From assembly GCA_041645325.1 (NCBI GenBank), contig JBAZQI010000017.1, positions 1 through 21,887 of the forward strand: a stretch of 21,887 nucleotides of DNA, given 5' to 3'. Under the pieces are notes generated by a model, which was given only the letters and a program-made list of their open reading frames with translations, had not been told where the DNA came from and made no database searches. This DNA comes from JAFCCL01 sp041645325. GTDB taxonomy: Archaea > Iainarchaeota > Iainarchaeia > Iainarchaeales > GCA-2688035. Below, piece by piece: positions 13,371-20,575 of this stretch. How positions within the stretch are numbered: the stretch's first letter is position 1; each line of letters starts with the position of its first letter. The position numbers were made by a program, and so were the translations under genes.

Positions 13371-13380
13371 CTAATTTAAT
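13371..13380 (-). promoter_or_regulatory. TATA-like box for the kinase-like gene
   Basis: Minus strand ATTAAATTAG centred about 26 nt before the ATG at 13350, consistent with a leaderless transcript. Confidence 0.45.
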
Positions 13381-13486
13381 CCTTTCGCAGCATTTTGCTG
13401 CAATGCCTCTTCCGGAAAGAGGAGTAGCATTTTTAAAGCTTCTTTTTCAATAATTAGGTTAAGGCTTCTGTTTTTTTGGAAGCTTG

Positions 13487-13529
13487 TTTCCGCTTTGGCG
13501 GGAATTTGAGCAAATGCACTGAAAAGTGC
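13487..13529 (+). promoter_or_regulatory. Two hairpins in the leader of the eS19 operon
   Basis: TTTCCGC (13487-13493)/GCGGGAA (13498-13504) with loop TTTG, then GCACT (13516-13520)/AGTGC (13525-13529) closing a GAAA tetraloop 13 nt before the GTG start. Other short hairpins lie farther up (for example CCTCTT/AAGAGG near 13400). A structured leader allowing feedback by a ribosomal protein is possible but unproven. Confidence 0.4.
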
Positions 13530-13542
13530 CAAAATTGAGGAT

Positions 13543-14160
13543 GTGAATTACGTGGGTGTTTTTGATGTTCCGGCGTCTGCCTTGATTAAGGCTGTTTCCG
13601 TTGATTTGAAAAAGCAGGGAATAACGCAGCCTGAGTGGTCTTTTTTTGTGAAGACAGGGGCACACACTGAAAGGGCTCCTGATAACCCCGACTGGTTTTT
13701 TGACAGGATGGCAAGCATCCTTTACAGGATTTACAAGGAAGGCCCTTTGGGCACAGGTTCCTTGAGAAGCTATTATGGCGGCAAGCAGAGAAGGGGCTGC
13801 AAAAGGCCGCATTTCAGGAAGGCAGGGGGCAAAATCATAAGGGTTTGCCTGCAGAACCTTGAAAAGCAGGGGCTTGTCAAGAAAGCCAAGAAAGGCAGGG
13901 TTGTTACGGCAAAGGGCCAGGGCTATTTGAACCAGAGGGCAAAAGAGGCTGTTGCAATTGCAAAGCAGTTTGAGCAGGAAAAGGCAGTTGCCAGGGCAGA
14001 AAGGGAAAAGCACGAGGAAAAATCTGTTGATGAGAAGAAAGTTGAAGAGGTTTTGAGAAAGCAGGAGCAGGCAGTAAAGCAAAAGGAAAAGGCAAAAGAT
14101 GACGCCAAAAAGAAGGAAAAGCAGCACGTTGAAAAGAAGGCCGAGGAACCAGCTGTGTGA
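13543..14160 (+). CDS. rps19e: Ribosomal protein eS19 with a long charged C-terminal tail
   Basis: Small-subunit ribosomal protein and first gene of the operon. Residues 1 to about 145 are a full eS19: VGVFDVPASALIKAV, EWSFFVKTGAHTERAPDNPDWFFDRMASILYRIY, GPLGTGSLRSYYGG, and GGKIIRVCLQNLEKQGLV before the GRVVTAKGQGYL end. Residues 146-205 are an added Lys/Glu/Ala tail, probably one long charged helix or disordered; the family normally stops near 150. The start is the GTG at 13543, because the nearby ATGs (13514, 13541) hit stops immediately. A GAGG sits 4 nt before it, closer than usual. Downstream: PDCD5 after 39 nt. Confidence 0.95.
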   Translation: MNYVGVFDVPASALIKAVSVDLKKQGITQPEWSFFVKTGAHTERAPDNPDWFFDRMASILYRIYKEGPLGTGSLRSYYGGKQRRGCKRPHFRKAGGKIIRVCLQNLEKQGLVKKAKKGRVVTAKGQGYLNQRAKEAVAIAKQFEQEKAVARAEREKHEEKSVDEKKVEEVLRKQEQAVKQKEKAKDDAKKKEKQHVEKKAEEPAV

Positions 14161-14199
14161 TGCCCTTGCCGCATTGGGAAATGGACAGGAAGCCTGAGG

Positions 14200-14505
14200 A
14201 TGGAAGCAGAGGAATTCAAGAAAAGGAAAATGGAGGAGTTGAAGAAAAGGCAGCTTGAAGAGGAAATGCGGGAAGAGGCGGAATCAAAAATTGATTTTGC
14301 CGTGAGAAACCTGCTGTCCGAGGCTGCAAGAACAAGGCTCAACAATGTAAGGCTTGTCAACAACGAGCTGTACCTTAAGGCTGCACAGGTGATTTTGTAC
14401 CTTGCGAATGAAGGGCAGCTGCAGGGCAGGCTTGAAGAGCCTGAATTGAAGCAGTTGCTTGACAAGCTGCGGAACAAGAGGGAGATTAAGATTACAAGAA
14501 AGTGA
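14200..14505 (+). CDS. PDCD5/TFAR19-family DNA-binding protein
   Basis: 101 residues of the conserved archaeal and eukaryotic PDCD5 family, a small triple-helix-bundle protein reported to bind DNA. A charged N-terminal helix (EEFKKRKMEELKKRQLEEE) precedes the core, with the family signature LLSEAARTRLNNVRLVN (38-54) and the following LYLKAAQVILYLANEGQL. The end, LDKLRNKREIKITRK, is also typical, with its R-x-I-x-I-x-R-K. It lies in its usual archaeal place between eS19 and eL39. The ATG at 14200 follows a purine-rich GAGG directly. A structured 108-nt spacer follows before eL39. Confidence 0.93.
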   Translation: MEAEEFKKRKMEELKKRQLEEEMREEAESKIDFAVRNLLSEAARTRLNNVRLVNNELYLKAAQVILYLANEGQLQGRLEEPELKQLLDKLRNKREIKITRK

Positions 14506-14516
14506 AGGTAAAAAAA

Positions 14517-14609
14517 GGCTGGAAGTGCGAGTGAAACGAGCTTGTGGCATCGAAATTTCGCAAACCTTTTTTGTAAAAAAAAGGTTTGAAGATGGCACTC
14601 GTACCAGCC
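14517..14609 (+). promoter_or_regulatory. Nested stem-loop element in the PDCD5-eL39 spacer
   Basis: The outer stem GGCTGG (14517-14522)/CCAGCC (14604-14609) continues as CGAGTG (14528-14533)/CACTCG (14596-14601) after an internal loop, then CATC (14548-14551)/GATG (14591-14594). Inside are the self-complementary CGAAATTTCG (14551-14560) and a 12-bp hairpin CAAACCTTTTTT (14561-14572)/AAAAAAGGTTTG (14577-14588). Nested arms of this kind are unlikely by chance in 93 nt. It ends 13 nt before the eL39 start codon. An RNA element that controls eL39 expression, a processing site or an inserted repeat are possible. Confidence 0.55.
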
Positions 14610-14622
14610 GGACGTGACGGCT

Positions 14623-14844
14623 ATGGCAAGGAACAAGGACGAGGAATTCAAGGATTTTTTGATTGCCAGCAGGAAAAAAATAAGGCCCGGCATGACAAAC
14701 GCGCCTGTGTGGGTTCTGCAGAAAGCGGGCAAAAGGATTTGGAATCCGAAAAGCAAGCGCACATGGAAAGACGTTGATTTGGGCGATAGTTACAGAAAAA
14801 GAAAGCACAGGGAAAAGGCTGCGCTGAGAAGGCAAAAGGAGTAA
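14623..14844 (+). CDS. rpl39e: Ribosomal protein eL39, extended form
   Basis: Large-subunit protein that lines the exit tunnel. It begins MARNKDEEFK, and NAPVWVLQKAGKRIWNPKSK with RTWKDVDLGD corresponds to the family's PVWV-x-x-K-T-x-R-K-x-x-x-x-x-K-R-x-W region. The usual length is about 50; here it is 73, with a basic C-terminal extension (YRKRKHREKAALRRQKE). The family's strongly basic N-terminal helix is more acidic here, so it is a divergent member; position in the operon supports the call. A GTG three codons upstream (14614) is possible but the ATG is preferred. eL31 follows after 6 nt. Confidence 0.85.
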   Translation: MARNKDEEFKDFLIASRKKIRPGMTNAPVWVLQKAGKRIWNPKSKRTWKDVDLGDSYRKRKHREKAALRRQKE

Positions 14845-14850
14845 TGTTTC

Positions 14851-15303
14851 ATGGCTAAGGAAAAGAAGAAGGAAAAAGTGGCCGAAAAGGTTGAACGCGA
14901 GTTCACAGTTAACCTGCAGGAGGCCTACAATTACGCAAGGCCGAAGAGGGCAAAAAAGGCGCTTTTTTTCCTGAGAAAGTTTGCATTCAAGCACTTCAGG
15001 GCAGCAGGGAACAATGTTTTGATTAGCAATGCTGTCAACGAGTTCCTGTGGAAACAGGGAAGGGAGCATGTCCCGAGAAAGATTGAGGTAAAGATTGTTT
15101 TTGCTGACGGCAAGGCGAACATTTTCCTTAAGGGGGAAAAGATTCATCTGCCGAAAGAGAAAAAGGAAGAAAAGCCGAAGGCAGCTGAGAAGAAAACCGG
15201 CGAGGAAAAGGCTGCAGAGGAAGAAAAGGAAAAGAGGCAGGAAGAGAAAAAGATGGCGGAAAAGGCTGCGGAAAAAGCGGCAATAAAAAAGGGCAGGGAG
15301 TAA
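14851..15303 (+). CDS. rpl31e: Ribosomal protein eL31 with a Lys/Glu/Ala-rich tail
   Basis: Large-subunit protein near the tunnel exit, where nascent-chain factors dock. Residues 15-100 match eL31: REFTVNLQEAYNYARPKRAKKA, ALFFLRKFAFKHFR, VLISNAVNEFLWKQGREHVPRKIEVKI. Residues 101-150 are a highly charged Lys/Glu/Ala extension not found in most homologues. The ATG lies 6 nt after the eL39 stop. The charged tail resembles that of eS19 in the same operon, though there is no clear sequence match between them. aIF6 follows 5 nt later. Confidence 0.95.
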   Translation: MAKEKKKEKVAEKVEREFTVNLQEAYNYARPKRAKKALFFLRKFAFKHFRAAGNNVLISNAVNEFLWKQGREHVPRKIEVKIVFADGKANIFLKGEKIHLPKEKKEEKPKAAEKKTGEEKAAEEEKEKRQEEKKMAEKAAEKAAIKKGRE

Positions 15304-15308
15304 GCCTG

Positions 15309-15968
15309 ATGAGGATTGAGCTTGGCGCCTTGAGGGAAACGCCTTTTGTGGGAATTTTTGCAATCGCAACGGAAAAATTTGTCCTGGTGCCAAAGACGAT
15401 TTCAGCAAAAGAAGAAAAAAGGGTTGCCGGGCTTTTTGGCGCGGAGATTGTAAAGGCAAGCATTGCAAACAGCGGCCTTTTAGGCGTGCTTGCCGCCGGA
15501 AACAGCAGGGGCATTGTCGCAGGAAGCGTCCTTGAGGAAAAGGAAGAAAAGGAACTGCTGGATGCAGGCATTAGGGTCAAAATAGTTGAAAATTTCAGCG
15601 CGGTTGGAAATTTGCTTGAGACAAACGATTCAAGGGGAATTTGCGCAGGCGCATTTTCGGAAAAGCAGCGAAAAGCAATGGAAAAGTTTTTGGGCATAAA
15701 GCTTATGGTTGCGACAATCGCAGGCTCGGACATTGTGGGGGCAGGCATTGTTGCCACAAACAAGGGCTTTGTGCTGAACAAAATGGCTTCGGACAAGGAA
15801 GCGAAGGAAATAGAAAAGCATTTCGGGATCCAAGGCGCAAAGGCAACCGCAAACGCAGGCGACTGCTTTCTTGGCAACAGCCTGATAGCAAACAGCGATG
15901 CCGCACTGGCCGGCATTAACACAACAGGCTTTGAGCTTGCAAGGATTGACGAAGGATTGAGAGGGTGA
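15309..15968 (+). CDS. eif6: Translation initiation factor 6 (aIF6)
   Basis: Anti-association factor that binds the large ribosomal subunit and blocks premature joining. 219 residues, typical length, with the repeated pentein-fold units visible: PFVGIFAIATEKFVLVP, SGLLGVLAAGNSRGIVAG, AVGNLLETNDSRGICAG, SDIVGAGIVATNKGFVLN and NAGDCFLGNSLIANSDAALAG, each with the N-x-x-G turn. GGGAG upstream of the ATG may serve as a ribosome binding site. It is tightly packed between eL31 (5-nt gap) and eL20 (4-nt gap), the usual archaeal order. Nothing is missing. Confidence 0.96.
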   Translation: MRIELGALRETPFVGIFAIATEKFVLVPKTISAKEEKRVAGLFGAEIVKASIANSGLLGVLAAGNSRGIVAGSVLEEKEEKELLDAGIRVKIVENFSAVGNLLETNDSRGICAGAFSEKQRKAMEKFLGIKLMVATIAGSDIVGAGIVATNKGFVLNKMASDKEAKEIEKHFGIQGAKATANAGDCFLGNSLIANSDAALAGINTTGFELARIDEGLRG

Positions 15969-15972
15969 TTTC

Positions 15973-16188
15973 ATGGCGGAACAGAAGATTTTTTTGGTTG
16001 AAGGCGAAATAACGGAAAAAAAAGGCAAAAAGCGGTTTTCAAAAAAGGTAAAGGCGCAAAGCGCTTCCTTTGCCGTGGAAAAGGCGCTTTGCCTGATGGG
16101 AAGCAAGAACAAAATCAAAAGAAACAGGATTCTTGTGAGGGAAACAAAAGAGGTGAAAGAAGATGGCGGAAGGCAAGAAGGAAATTAA
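15973..16188 (+). CDS. rpl18a: Ribosomal protein eL20 (L18a/LX)
   Basis: 71 residues. KIFLVEGEI, RFSKKVKAQSASFAVEKAL, MGSKNKIKRNRILV are the family's hallmarks, including the GSK-x-x-x-K-R loop. The Shine-Dalgarno GAGGGTGAT (15961-15969) overlaps the aIF6 stop codon and ends 3 nt before the ATG. The C-terminal residues (EDGGRQEGN) are encoded by bases that also form the start of the prefoldin gene: the two overlap by 26 nt in different frames. Confidence 0.93.
   Translation: MAEQKIFLVEGEITEKKGKKRFSKKVKAQSASFAVEKALCLMGSKNKIKRNRILVRETKEVKEDGGRQEGN
16150..16156 (+). promoter_or_regulatory. Strong Shine-Dalgarno inside the eL20 gene for pfdA
   Basis: GAGGTGA lies 6 nt before the pfdA ATG at 16163 and inside eL20 coding sequence. 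It fixes the pfdA start despite the 26-nt overlap. Confidence 0.65.
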
Positions 16189-16627
16189 GGTTACAGGGCA
16201 GCAGCTGCTTGACGCATACAGAAGCGACCAGGCAAAGCTCGAAGCGCTGCAAAGGAGAGGCCAGGGCCTGCAGCAGGCACTTATGGAAATGATGGCCGCA
16301 AGGGACGCTGTACAAGAGATAGCAAAAACAGAGGAAGGGGAAAACGCCATGATTTCGCTGGGTGCGGGCGTTTTCGCAGAAGCAAAAATCGCAAACGCAA
16401 AAAGGGTTAAAAGCAGCCTGGCCAGCAATGTCCTCATAGAGGAGGATGCTGAAAAGGTTGCGGCAGAGCTTGAAAAAGAAATGGAAAAAATTAAAAATGA
16501 ACTGGCCCAGACGCAGGCGGAAATGCAGAAACTGCAGGAAAACATGCAGGGCATAACTGAGATACTGCAGCAGGGGCAAAAGGCAGCGCAGGAATCAGGA
16601 AAAGCAGAAGTAAGCAGCGTGAGCTAA
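16163..16627 (+). CDS. pfdA: Prefoldin subunit alpha
   Basis: Chaperone subunit that, with beta subunits, forms a hexameric jellyfish and hands unfolded proteins to the thermosome. 154 residues. Two long coiled-coil arms flank a short beta region: helix 1 (about 9-55: QQLLDAYRSDQAKLEALQRR), the hairpin region (AMISLGAGVFAEAKIANAKRV, 62-82, with the conserved LG-x-G-V-F-A-x-A), then helix 2 (about 90-145, EDAEKVAAELEKEMEK). It overlaps eL20 by 26 nt and is followed 1 nt later by ftsY, so translation is likely coupled. Confidence 0.93.
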   Translation: MAEGKKEIKVTGQQLLDAYRSDQAKLEALQRRGQGLQQALMEMMAARDAVQEIAKTEEGENAMISLGAGVFAEAKIANAKRVKSSLASNVLIEEDAEKVAAELEKEMEKIKNELAQTQAEMQKLQENMQGITEILQQGQKAAQESGKAEVSSVS

Positions 16628-16628
16628 A

Positions 16629-17882
16629 TTGTTTGACCTCCTTAAGAAAAAACTTGAAAAATTCGCCGAAAAAGTGAAAGGAAAAGTAGAGCACAGAACG
16701 CAAGCTCTTTCTGAAAAAACCGCAGAGGAAAAGGCGTTTCCCGAAAAGGCGGAAAAAGAAAAGCCTATTCAGGTTGCACAGAAAGCAAAAACAGTTGAAA
16801 CTGTACAGGCAGGGCAGCCCGGAGAAAAAAAGCAGGGGAAAAAACCAAATGCTTTTGAAGAAATTGCGGAACCGGAAGAAAAAGAAGCGCCTTTAGAAGA
16901 AGAGGCTCCCCAGGAAACCGGGAAAGAGCCTGCTGAAGCTTGTGAAGAAACCGTTGAAGAGGAATTGCCGGTTGAAGAAAAAAGGGAACTCAGGGCAAAG
17001 GTCTCCATAAAAGGAAGGCTTAAGGCGGCAATAACAGGCGCTGTTGAATTGAAGGAATCTGACCTCAAAGGCCTCCTGTGGGAACTTGAACTTGCGCTCC
17101 TTGAAGCAGATGTTGAACAGACAACAGCTGAAGAGATATGCCGCGAAATAAAGCAAAAGCTTGTTGACCAAAAAATCCCGAGGGGAAAAAGCGTCGAAGA
17201 CTTTGTAAAAAGGCAGGTTTTGGAAATACTTGCCTCAATGATGCAAACCGATGAAATTGATTTGGTGAAAGAAATAAGGGCAAAAAAGGAAAAGCCCTAC
17301 AAAATTCTTTTTTTGGGGCCAAACGGGGCCGGAAAAACCACAAGCATTGCAAAGCTCACACACTATCTCCAAAGCAAGGGCATCAAAGTTATTTGGGCGG
17401 CCGGAGACACCTTCAGGGCTGCTTCCATAGAACAGCTTGAAAAGCACGCCGAAAGGCTCGGCATCAGGGTCATAAAACACCAATACGGCGCAGACCCCAC
17501 GGCTGTTGCATTTGACGCGGTAAAGGCGGCACAAAGCAAGGGCATTGATGCCGTGCTCATCGACTCCGCGGGAAGGCAGGAAACCAACAGAAACCTCATG
17601 GGAGAGCTTGAAAAAATCTCGAGGGTAATAAAGCCCGACATGAAAATCTATGTCGGGGAAGCGTTCACAGGGCAGGCGCTGCTGCAGCAGGCAAAAGAAT
17701 ACGACAAAATTGCAGGCATTGACGCATTCATTCTCTCAAAAATAGACTGCGACAGCAAAGGCGGCACAACAATCTCACTTTTGTACAAGCTCAGGAAGCC
17801 CATTCTCTTCGTTGGAACAGGGCAGGAATACAAGGACCTGCAAAAGTTTGAGCCGGAATTCGTGCTGAAAAGAATAATATAG
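16629..17882 (+). CDS. ftsY: Signal recognition particle receptor FtsY
   Basis: GTPase that receives SRP-ribosome complexes at the membrane. 417 residues. An acidic, Glu/Lys/Pro-rich A region (about 1-120) leads to the N helical bundle (about 120-215) and the G domain: G1 GPNGAGKTT (230-238), DTFRAAS (260-266), DSAGR (312-316) and the SKID guanine-specificity motif (370-373, usually TKxD), then GTGQEYKDLQKFEPEFV, which ends the domain. The start is TTG, one base after the pfdA stop; the resulting MFDLLKKKLEKF matches the family's amphipathic N-terminus. It is the last gene of the operon. Confidence 0.95.
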   Translation: MFDLLKKKLEKFAEKVKGKVEHRTQALSEKTAEEKAFPEKAEKEKPIQVAQKAKTVETVQAGQPGEKKQGKKPNAFEEIAEPEEKEAPLEEEAPQETGKEPAEACEETVEEELPVEEKRELRAKVSIKGRLKAAITGAVELKESDLKGLLWELELALLEADVEQTTAEEICREIKQKLVDQKIPRGKSVEDFVKRQVLEILASMMQTDEIDLVKEIRAKKEKPYKILFLGPNGAGKTTSIAKLTHYLQSKGIKVIWAAGDTFRAASIEQLEKHAERLGIRVIKHQYGADPTAVAFDAVKAAQSKGIDAVLIDSAGRQETNRNLMGELEKISRVIKPDMKIYVGEAFTGQALLQQAKEYDKIAGIDAFILSKIDCDSKGGTTISLLYKLRKPILFVGTGQEYKDLQKFEPEFVLKRII

Positions 17883-18027
17883 TGCTCCAATGACAATAGG
17901 GCTCTGGAAAAAAAATAAGCGGCCGTTCACCTGTTCACCAAACGAACCAGTCCACAACAAATAATGCAAATCTACAGCCTAGCATCAATACAAAACCTTA
18001 TAACCTGAAATCCGCATTACTTTCATC

Positions 18028-18039
18028 GAAAGCTATAAA
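18028..18039 (+). promoter_or_regulatory. TATA box for the 128-aa unknown gene
   Basis: GCTATAAAACC-like sequence ending 44 nt before the ATG at 18084. Transcription would start near 18060 and leave a leader of roughly 25 nt that holds a GGAGG site. Confidence 0.5.
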
Positions 18040-18071
18040 ACCTTCAAACGAACTGGCCAGTAGTGTGTTGG

Positions 18072-18076
18072 ACGGA
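18072..18076 (+). promoter_or_regulatory. Shine-Dalgarno GGAGG deciding the 18084 start
   Basis: GGAGG lies 7 nt before the ATG at 18084. A longer frame from 18063 would place this motif inside the coding sequence, so the shorter start is preferred. Confidence 0.6.
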
Positions 18077-18083
18077 GGCAAAA

Positions 18084-18470
18084 ATGGAACTTTCAGAAAT
18101 TCCGGCAGAAGGAATAGAAATCCGACTCAGACTATACGCAAGGAGATTAAAAGCGATTCCACTGGTGATTGCAAAAGAAAATTTTAATCCAATTCTAAAA
18201 ATTTTTGAAGACAAAATGGTAATATTGTTAACCCTTAGCCCAAAAATTGAAAAAAATTACTCAGAAATAGAAACTGTTGACGCTATACTATTCAAATATC
18301 CATTGGATGACATAGAATCGCTTTCTGCCACAATCAAATTTAAAAACAGCTTCTTTGCGCACATATGCAATTTTCGACCAAAGGAAAAAGGGGTAAAATT
18401 TTTATCATTTTTAAACAGCAAACGTGTACCCTTATCAGAAAGAACGCAAAACTTGTTATTGACAAAATAG
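18084..18470 (+). CDS. Protein of unknown function in a low-GC region
   Basis: 128 residues, not recognised. It has no cysteine-rich motif, signal peptide or membrane helix. The pattern alternates short strand-like stretches (RLRLYARRL, DKMVILLTLSP, VDAILFKYPL, LSATIKFKNS) and ends with KGVKFLSFLNSKR, so a small beta-rich soluble domain is likely. The gene is clearly more A/T-rich than its neighbours (many AAA, ATA, TTT codons). It stands alone between ftsY and a DUF2207 gene with its own TATA box and GGAGG site. Recent acquisition is possible. The 200 nt upstream (17883-18062) hold no other gene that I see. Confidence 0.6.
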   Translation: MELSEIPAEGIEIRLRLYARRLKAIPLVIAKENFNPILKIFEDKMVILLTLSPKIEKNYSEIETVDAILFKYPLDDIESLSATIKFKNSFFAHICNFRPKEKGVKFLSFLNSKRVPLSERTQNLLLTK

Positions 18471-18736
18471 ATGCAGTATGCAGGGGAGAAAGGAGCACGA
18501 GCGTAATCCATAGCGTGCATTTTCTGACAAAGGCAATTCATCCAAGGAAGGCATTCCACTAGCCGAATTTGAACAGCAGACCGTAAAAGAAGTTACTCGC
18601 TAACCTACAGGCACTGTAGATTGGGTTCACTCCAGACTGCGAAAAAACAGAAGGCAATTGCAAGCATCCGGAGCCAGGAACAATGCCGGATAGAGCGCCT
18701 GGAAAAAAGTTATTAACAAGGTCGGCATTATTTTAA
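18471..18736 (+). other. Intergenic region with possible gene remnants
   Basis: 266 nt without a convincing gene. One frame is open from about 18512 to the TAA after ACTCGC (near 18602), and its end, IPLAEFEQQTVKEVTR, looks like real protein but has no start and is only about 29 residues long. Another frame just before it (ending near 18562) also looks partly coding. Together these suggest a decayed gene broken by frameshifts. The last 30 nt carry a TATA-like TTATTAA (18710-18716) that serves the DUF2207 gene. Confidence 0.3.
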
Positions 18737-20509
18737 ATGATGGAAAAAAAGGCAGCATTAACGGTTTTTTTTCTTTTCCTGCTTTGCTCCTGCGCTTTTG
18801 CAAAATCATATTCTTTGGAAAAGGCGGAAGTGCATTACAATATAATGCCCGACGGCCTGGTTGAGGCCGAGGAAAACATCACGTTCAATTTCAACGGGTC
18901 TTTTTCTTTTGCATACAGGGACATTCCCAAAGGCGAATGGCTGCTTGAAGAAGCACAAGTGCTTGAAAACGGCGTTCCGCTGGAATATGAGCTTATAGAC
19001 CAAGGGAATGACGTGAGGCTAAAATGGTACTACAATGCCTCCAATGAAAGGAGAACTTTTACGGTAAAATACCGGCTTGCAAACGCAGTAACTGCCTATG
19101 ACGATGCCGCCGAGTTTTATTGGAAGGCGTGGGGCTCAGGCTGGGAAGAACCATTGCAGGAACTGTACGGTGAAATCTTGCTTCCGGCGGCTGTTGATGA
19201 CCCAGGCAAAGTTTACAGCTGGGGGCACCCGAAGATAAATGGAAAAATAGGGCTGCAGGAAAACAGGAAACTAATCTTTCAGGCGTTTGGAATTCCTGCA
19301 GGCCTGTGGGTTGAAATAAGAATGCTCTTTCCCAGAACATTGCTCCAAAGCACGGAATTTGCCGTTGTGAAAAGCGGCGACGGCCTTGAAAGCATTGTTG
19401 CGGAAGAAGAGGCGTGGGCAAAGGCCGATGAGGCAAGGAGTTTCCTGTCAAATCCTTGGTTCATCCTGCTTTTTGCGCTGCTTGAGCTTGCGGTTTTTGC
19501 GCTAAGCTGGCATTTTTGGGGCGGGGAGCCGAAGGTTGAATTGCAGGCAATATATGAAAGGGAAGTGCCGTACAATTACAGCCCTGCAATAGTAAGCTCG
19601 CTAATGCACCCCCTTGGAAAAAGCCCGAGCCTTGGATGCATTACCGCGGAAATCCTTGATTTGTGCCTCAAGGGAAAACTCAAAATAAGGCCGCTGAAAA
19701 AAGAAAAGGTTTTGGGAATTTTTGGAAGCGACGATTTTGAGATTCAGATACTGGACAGGTCAATGGAAGGGATTCAGGAAAGCGAGCAAATTGTTTTTGA
19801 GCTTATATCAAAAGCGGCTGCAACAAAGTACGAGGGCTTTATTTTCAAGAAAAAGGTCAGGGACAAAACCCCCGATATTGTCACTCTGGAGGAACTCAAG
19901 AATTACCTGATGCAGGACAGGATGAAAAGCCAGCTGCTTGCCGAAGACTGGAAAAAAACCGTAAAGGAAGAGGCGGAAAAAATGGGCTTCTTCAGCAAAA
20001 AAACGGCTTACGTGCCGTTCATCGGAGGCACAGCACTGCTTGCAGTTGCCGGTATTTTTGTGAATTTTGCAATAATAATTGTGATAATAACAGAGGCCAT
20101 TTTTCTTTCAGTGATTTTCCCCGACGCCCTTCCAAACAGGACACCTGAAGGCGCATTGCACCACAGGCGCTGGATGCTTTTGAAAAAGTTCCTGCAGGAC
20201 TTCAGCAACCTCAAGGACATGCCTCCGGATGCCATTGCATTGTGGGAACAATACCTTGTTTACAGCATTCCCTTGGGCGTTGCAAAGCAGGTGCAAAAGG
20301 CAATGGACCATGCATTTGAGGGCATGAAAGGAGAATACAAGGGCGCAATATTTGCAGGAAGCTATGCAAGCTTCAGTTCGGCTGGAATAGGCTCTGTTGC
20401 CTCAGGCTTTTCCTCGGCATTTGCCTCAGCATCCGGAACCTCCGGCGGAGGCGGCTTCGGCGGAGGAGGGGGCGGGGGCGGCGGAGGAGGGGGAGGCGGA
20501 GCCGGCTAG
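18737..20509 (+). CDS. DUF2207 membrane protein with a poly-Gly tail
   Basis: 590 residues. A signal peptide (about 1-22, a Leu/Phe core, then CAFA-KS) precedes an outer beta-rich DUF2207 domain (about 24-235, with SLEKAEVHYNIMPDGLVEAEENITFNF and FAYRDIPKG). A membrane helix (about 240-261) leads to a cytoplasmic part with YSPAIVSSLMHPLG and TAEILDLCLKGKLKI, two close hydrophobic helices (about 425-462), and the C-terminal motif RRWMLLKKFLQDFS. The last 25 residues are almost all glycine. This layout is the DUF2207 (YxeA/YciQ-like) family, whose function is unknown. It starts with two consecutive ATGs. It converges with htpX and lemA, whose products are often encoded beside it. Confidence 0.9.
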   Translation: MMEKKAALTVFFLFLLCSCAFAKSYSLEKAEVHYNIMPDGLVEAEENITFNFNGSFSFAYRDIPKGEWLLEEAQVLENGVPLEYELIDQGNDVRLKWYYNASNERRTFTVKYRLANAVTAYDDAAEFYWKAWGSGWEEPLQELYGEILLPAAVDDPGKVYSWGHPKINGKIGLQENRKLIFQAFGIPAGLWVEIRMLFPRTLLQSTEFAVVKSGDGLESIVAEEEAWAKADEARSFLSNPWFILLFALLELAVFALSWHFWGGEPKVELQAIYEREVPYNYSPAIVSSLMHPLGKSPSLGCITAEILDLCLKGKLKIRPLKKEKVLGIFGSDDFEIQILDRSMEGIQESEQIVFELISKAAATKYEGFIFKKKVRDKTPDIVTLEELKNYLMQDRMKSQLLAEDWKKTVKEEAEKMGFFSKKTAYVPFIGGTALLAVAGIFVNFAIIIVIITEAIFLSVIFPDALPNRTPEGALHHRRWMLLKKFLQDFSNLKDMPPDAIALWEQYLVYSIPLGVAKQVQKAMDHAFEGMKGEYKGAIFAGSYASFSSAGIGSVASGFSSAFASASGTSGGGGFGGGGGGGGGGGGGGAG

Positions 20510-20575
20510 TGTAGTATCCTGAATCGTATAAAGGACTAGGCTTGTGCCCTTGCAGAGAAAGAGCCAAACGGAATT

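Noticed and set aside
14284..15468. 394-codon minus-strand ORF
   Set aside because: It crosses PDCD5, eL39, eL31 and aIF6 on the opposite strand; the Leu/Phe/Ser-rich sequence is what antisense of Lys/Glu-rich genes gives.
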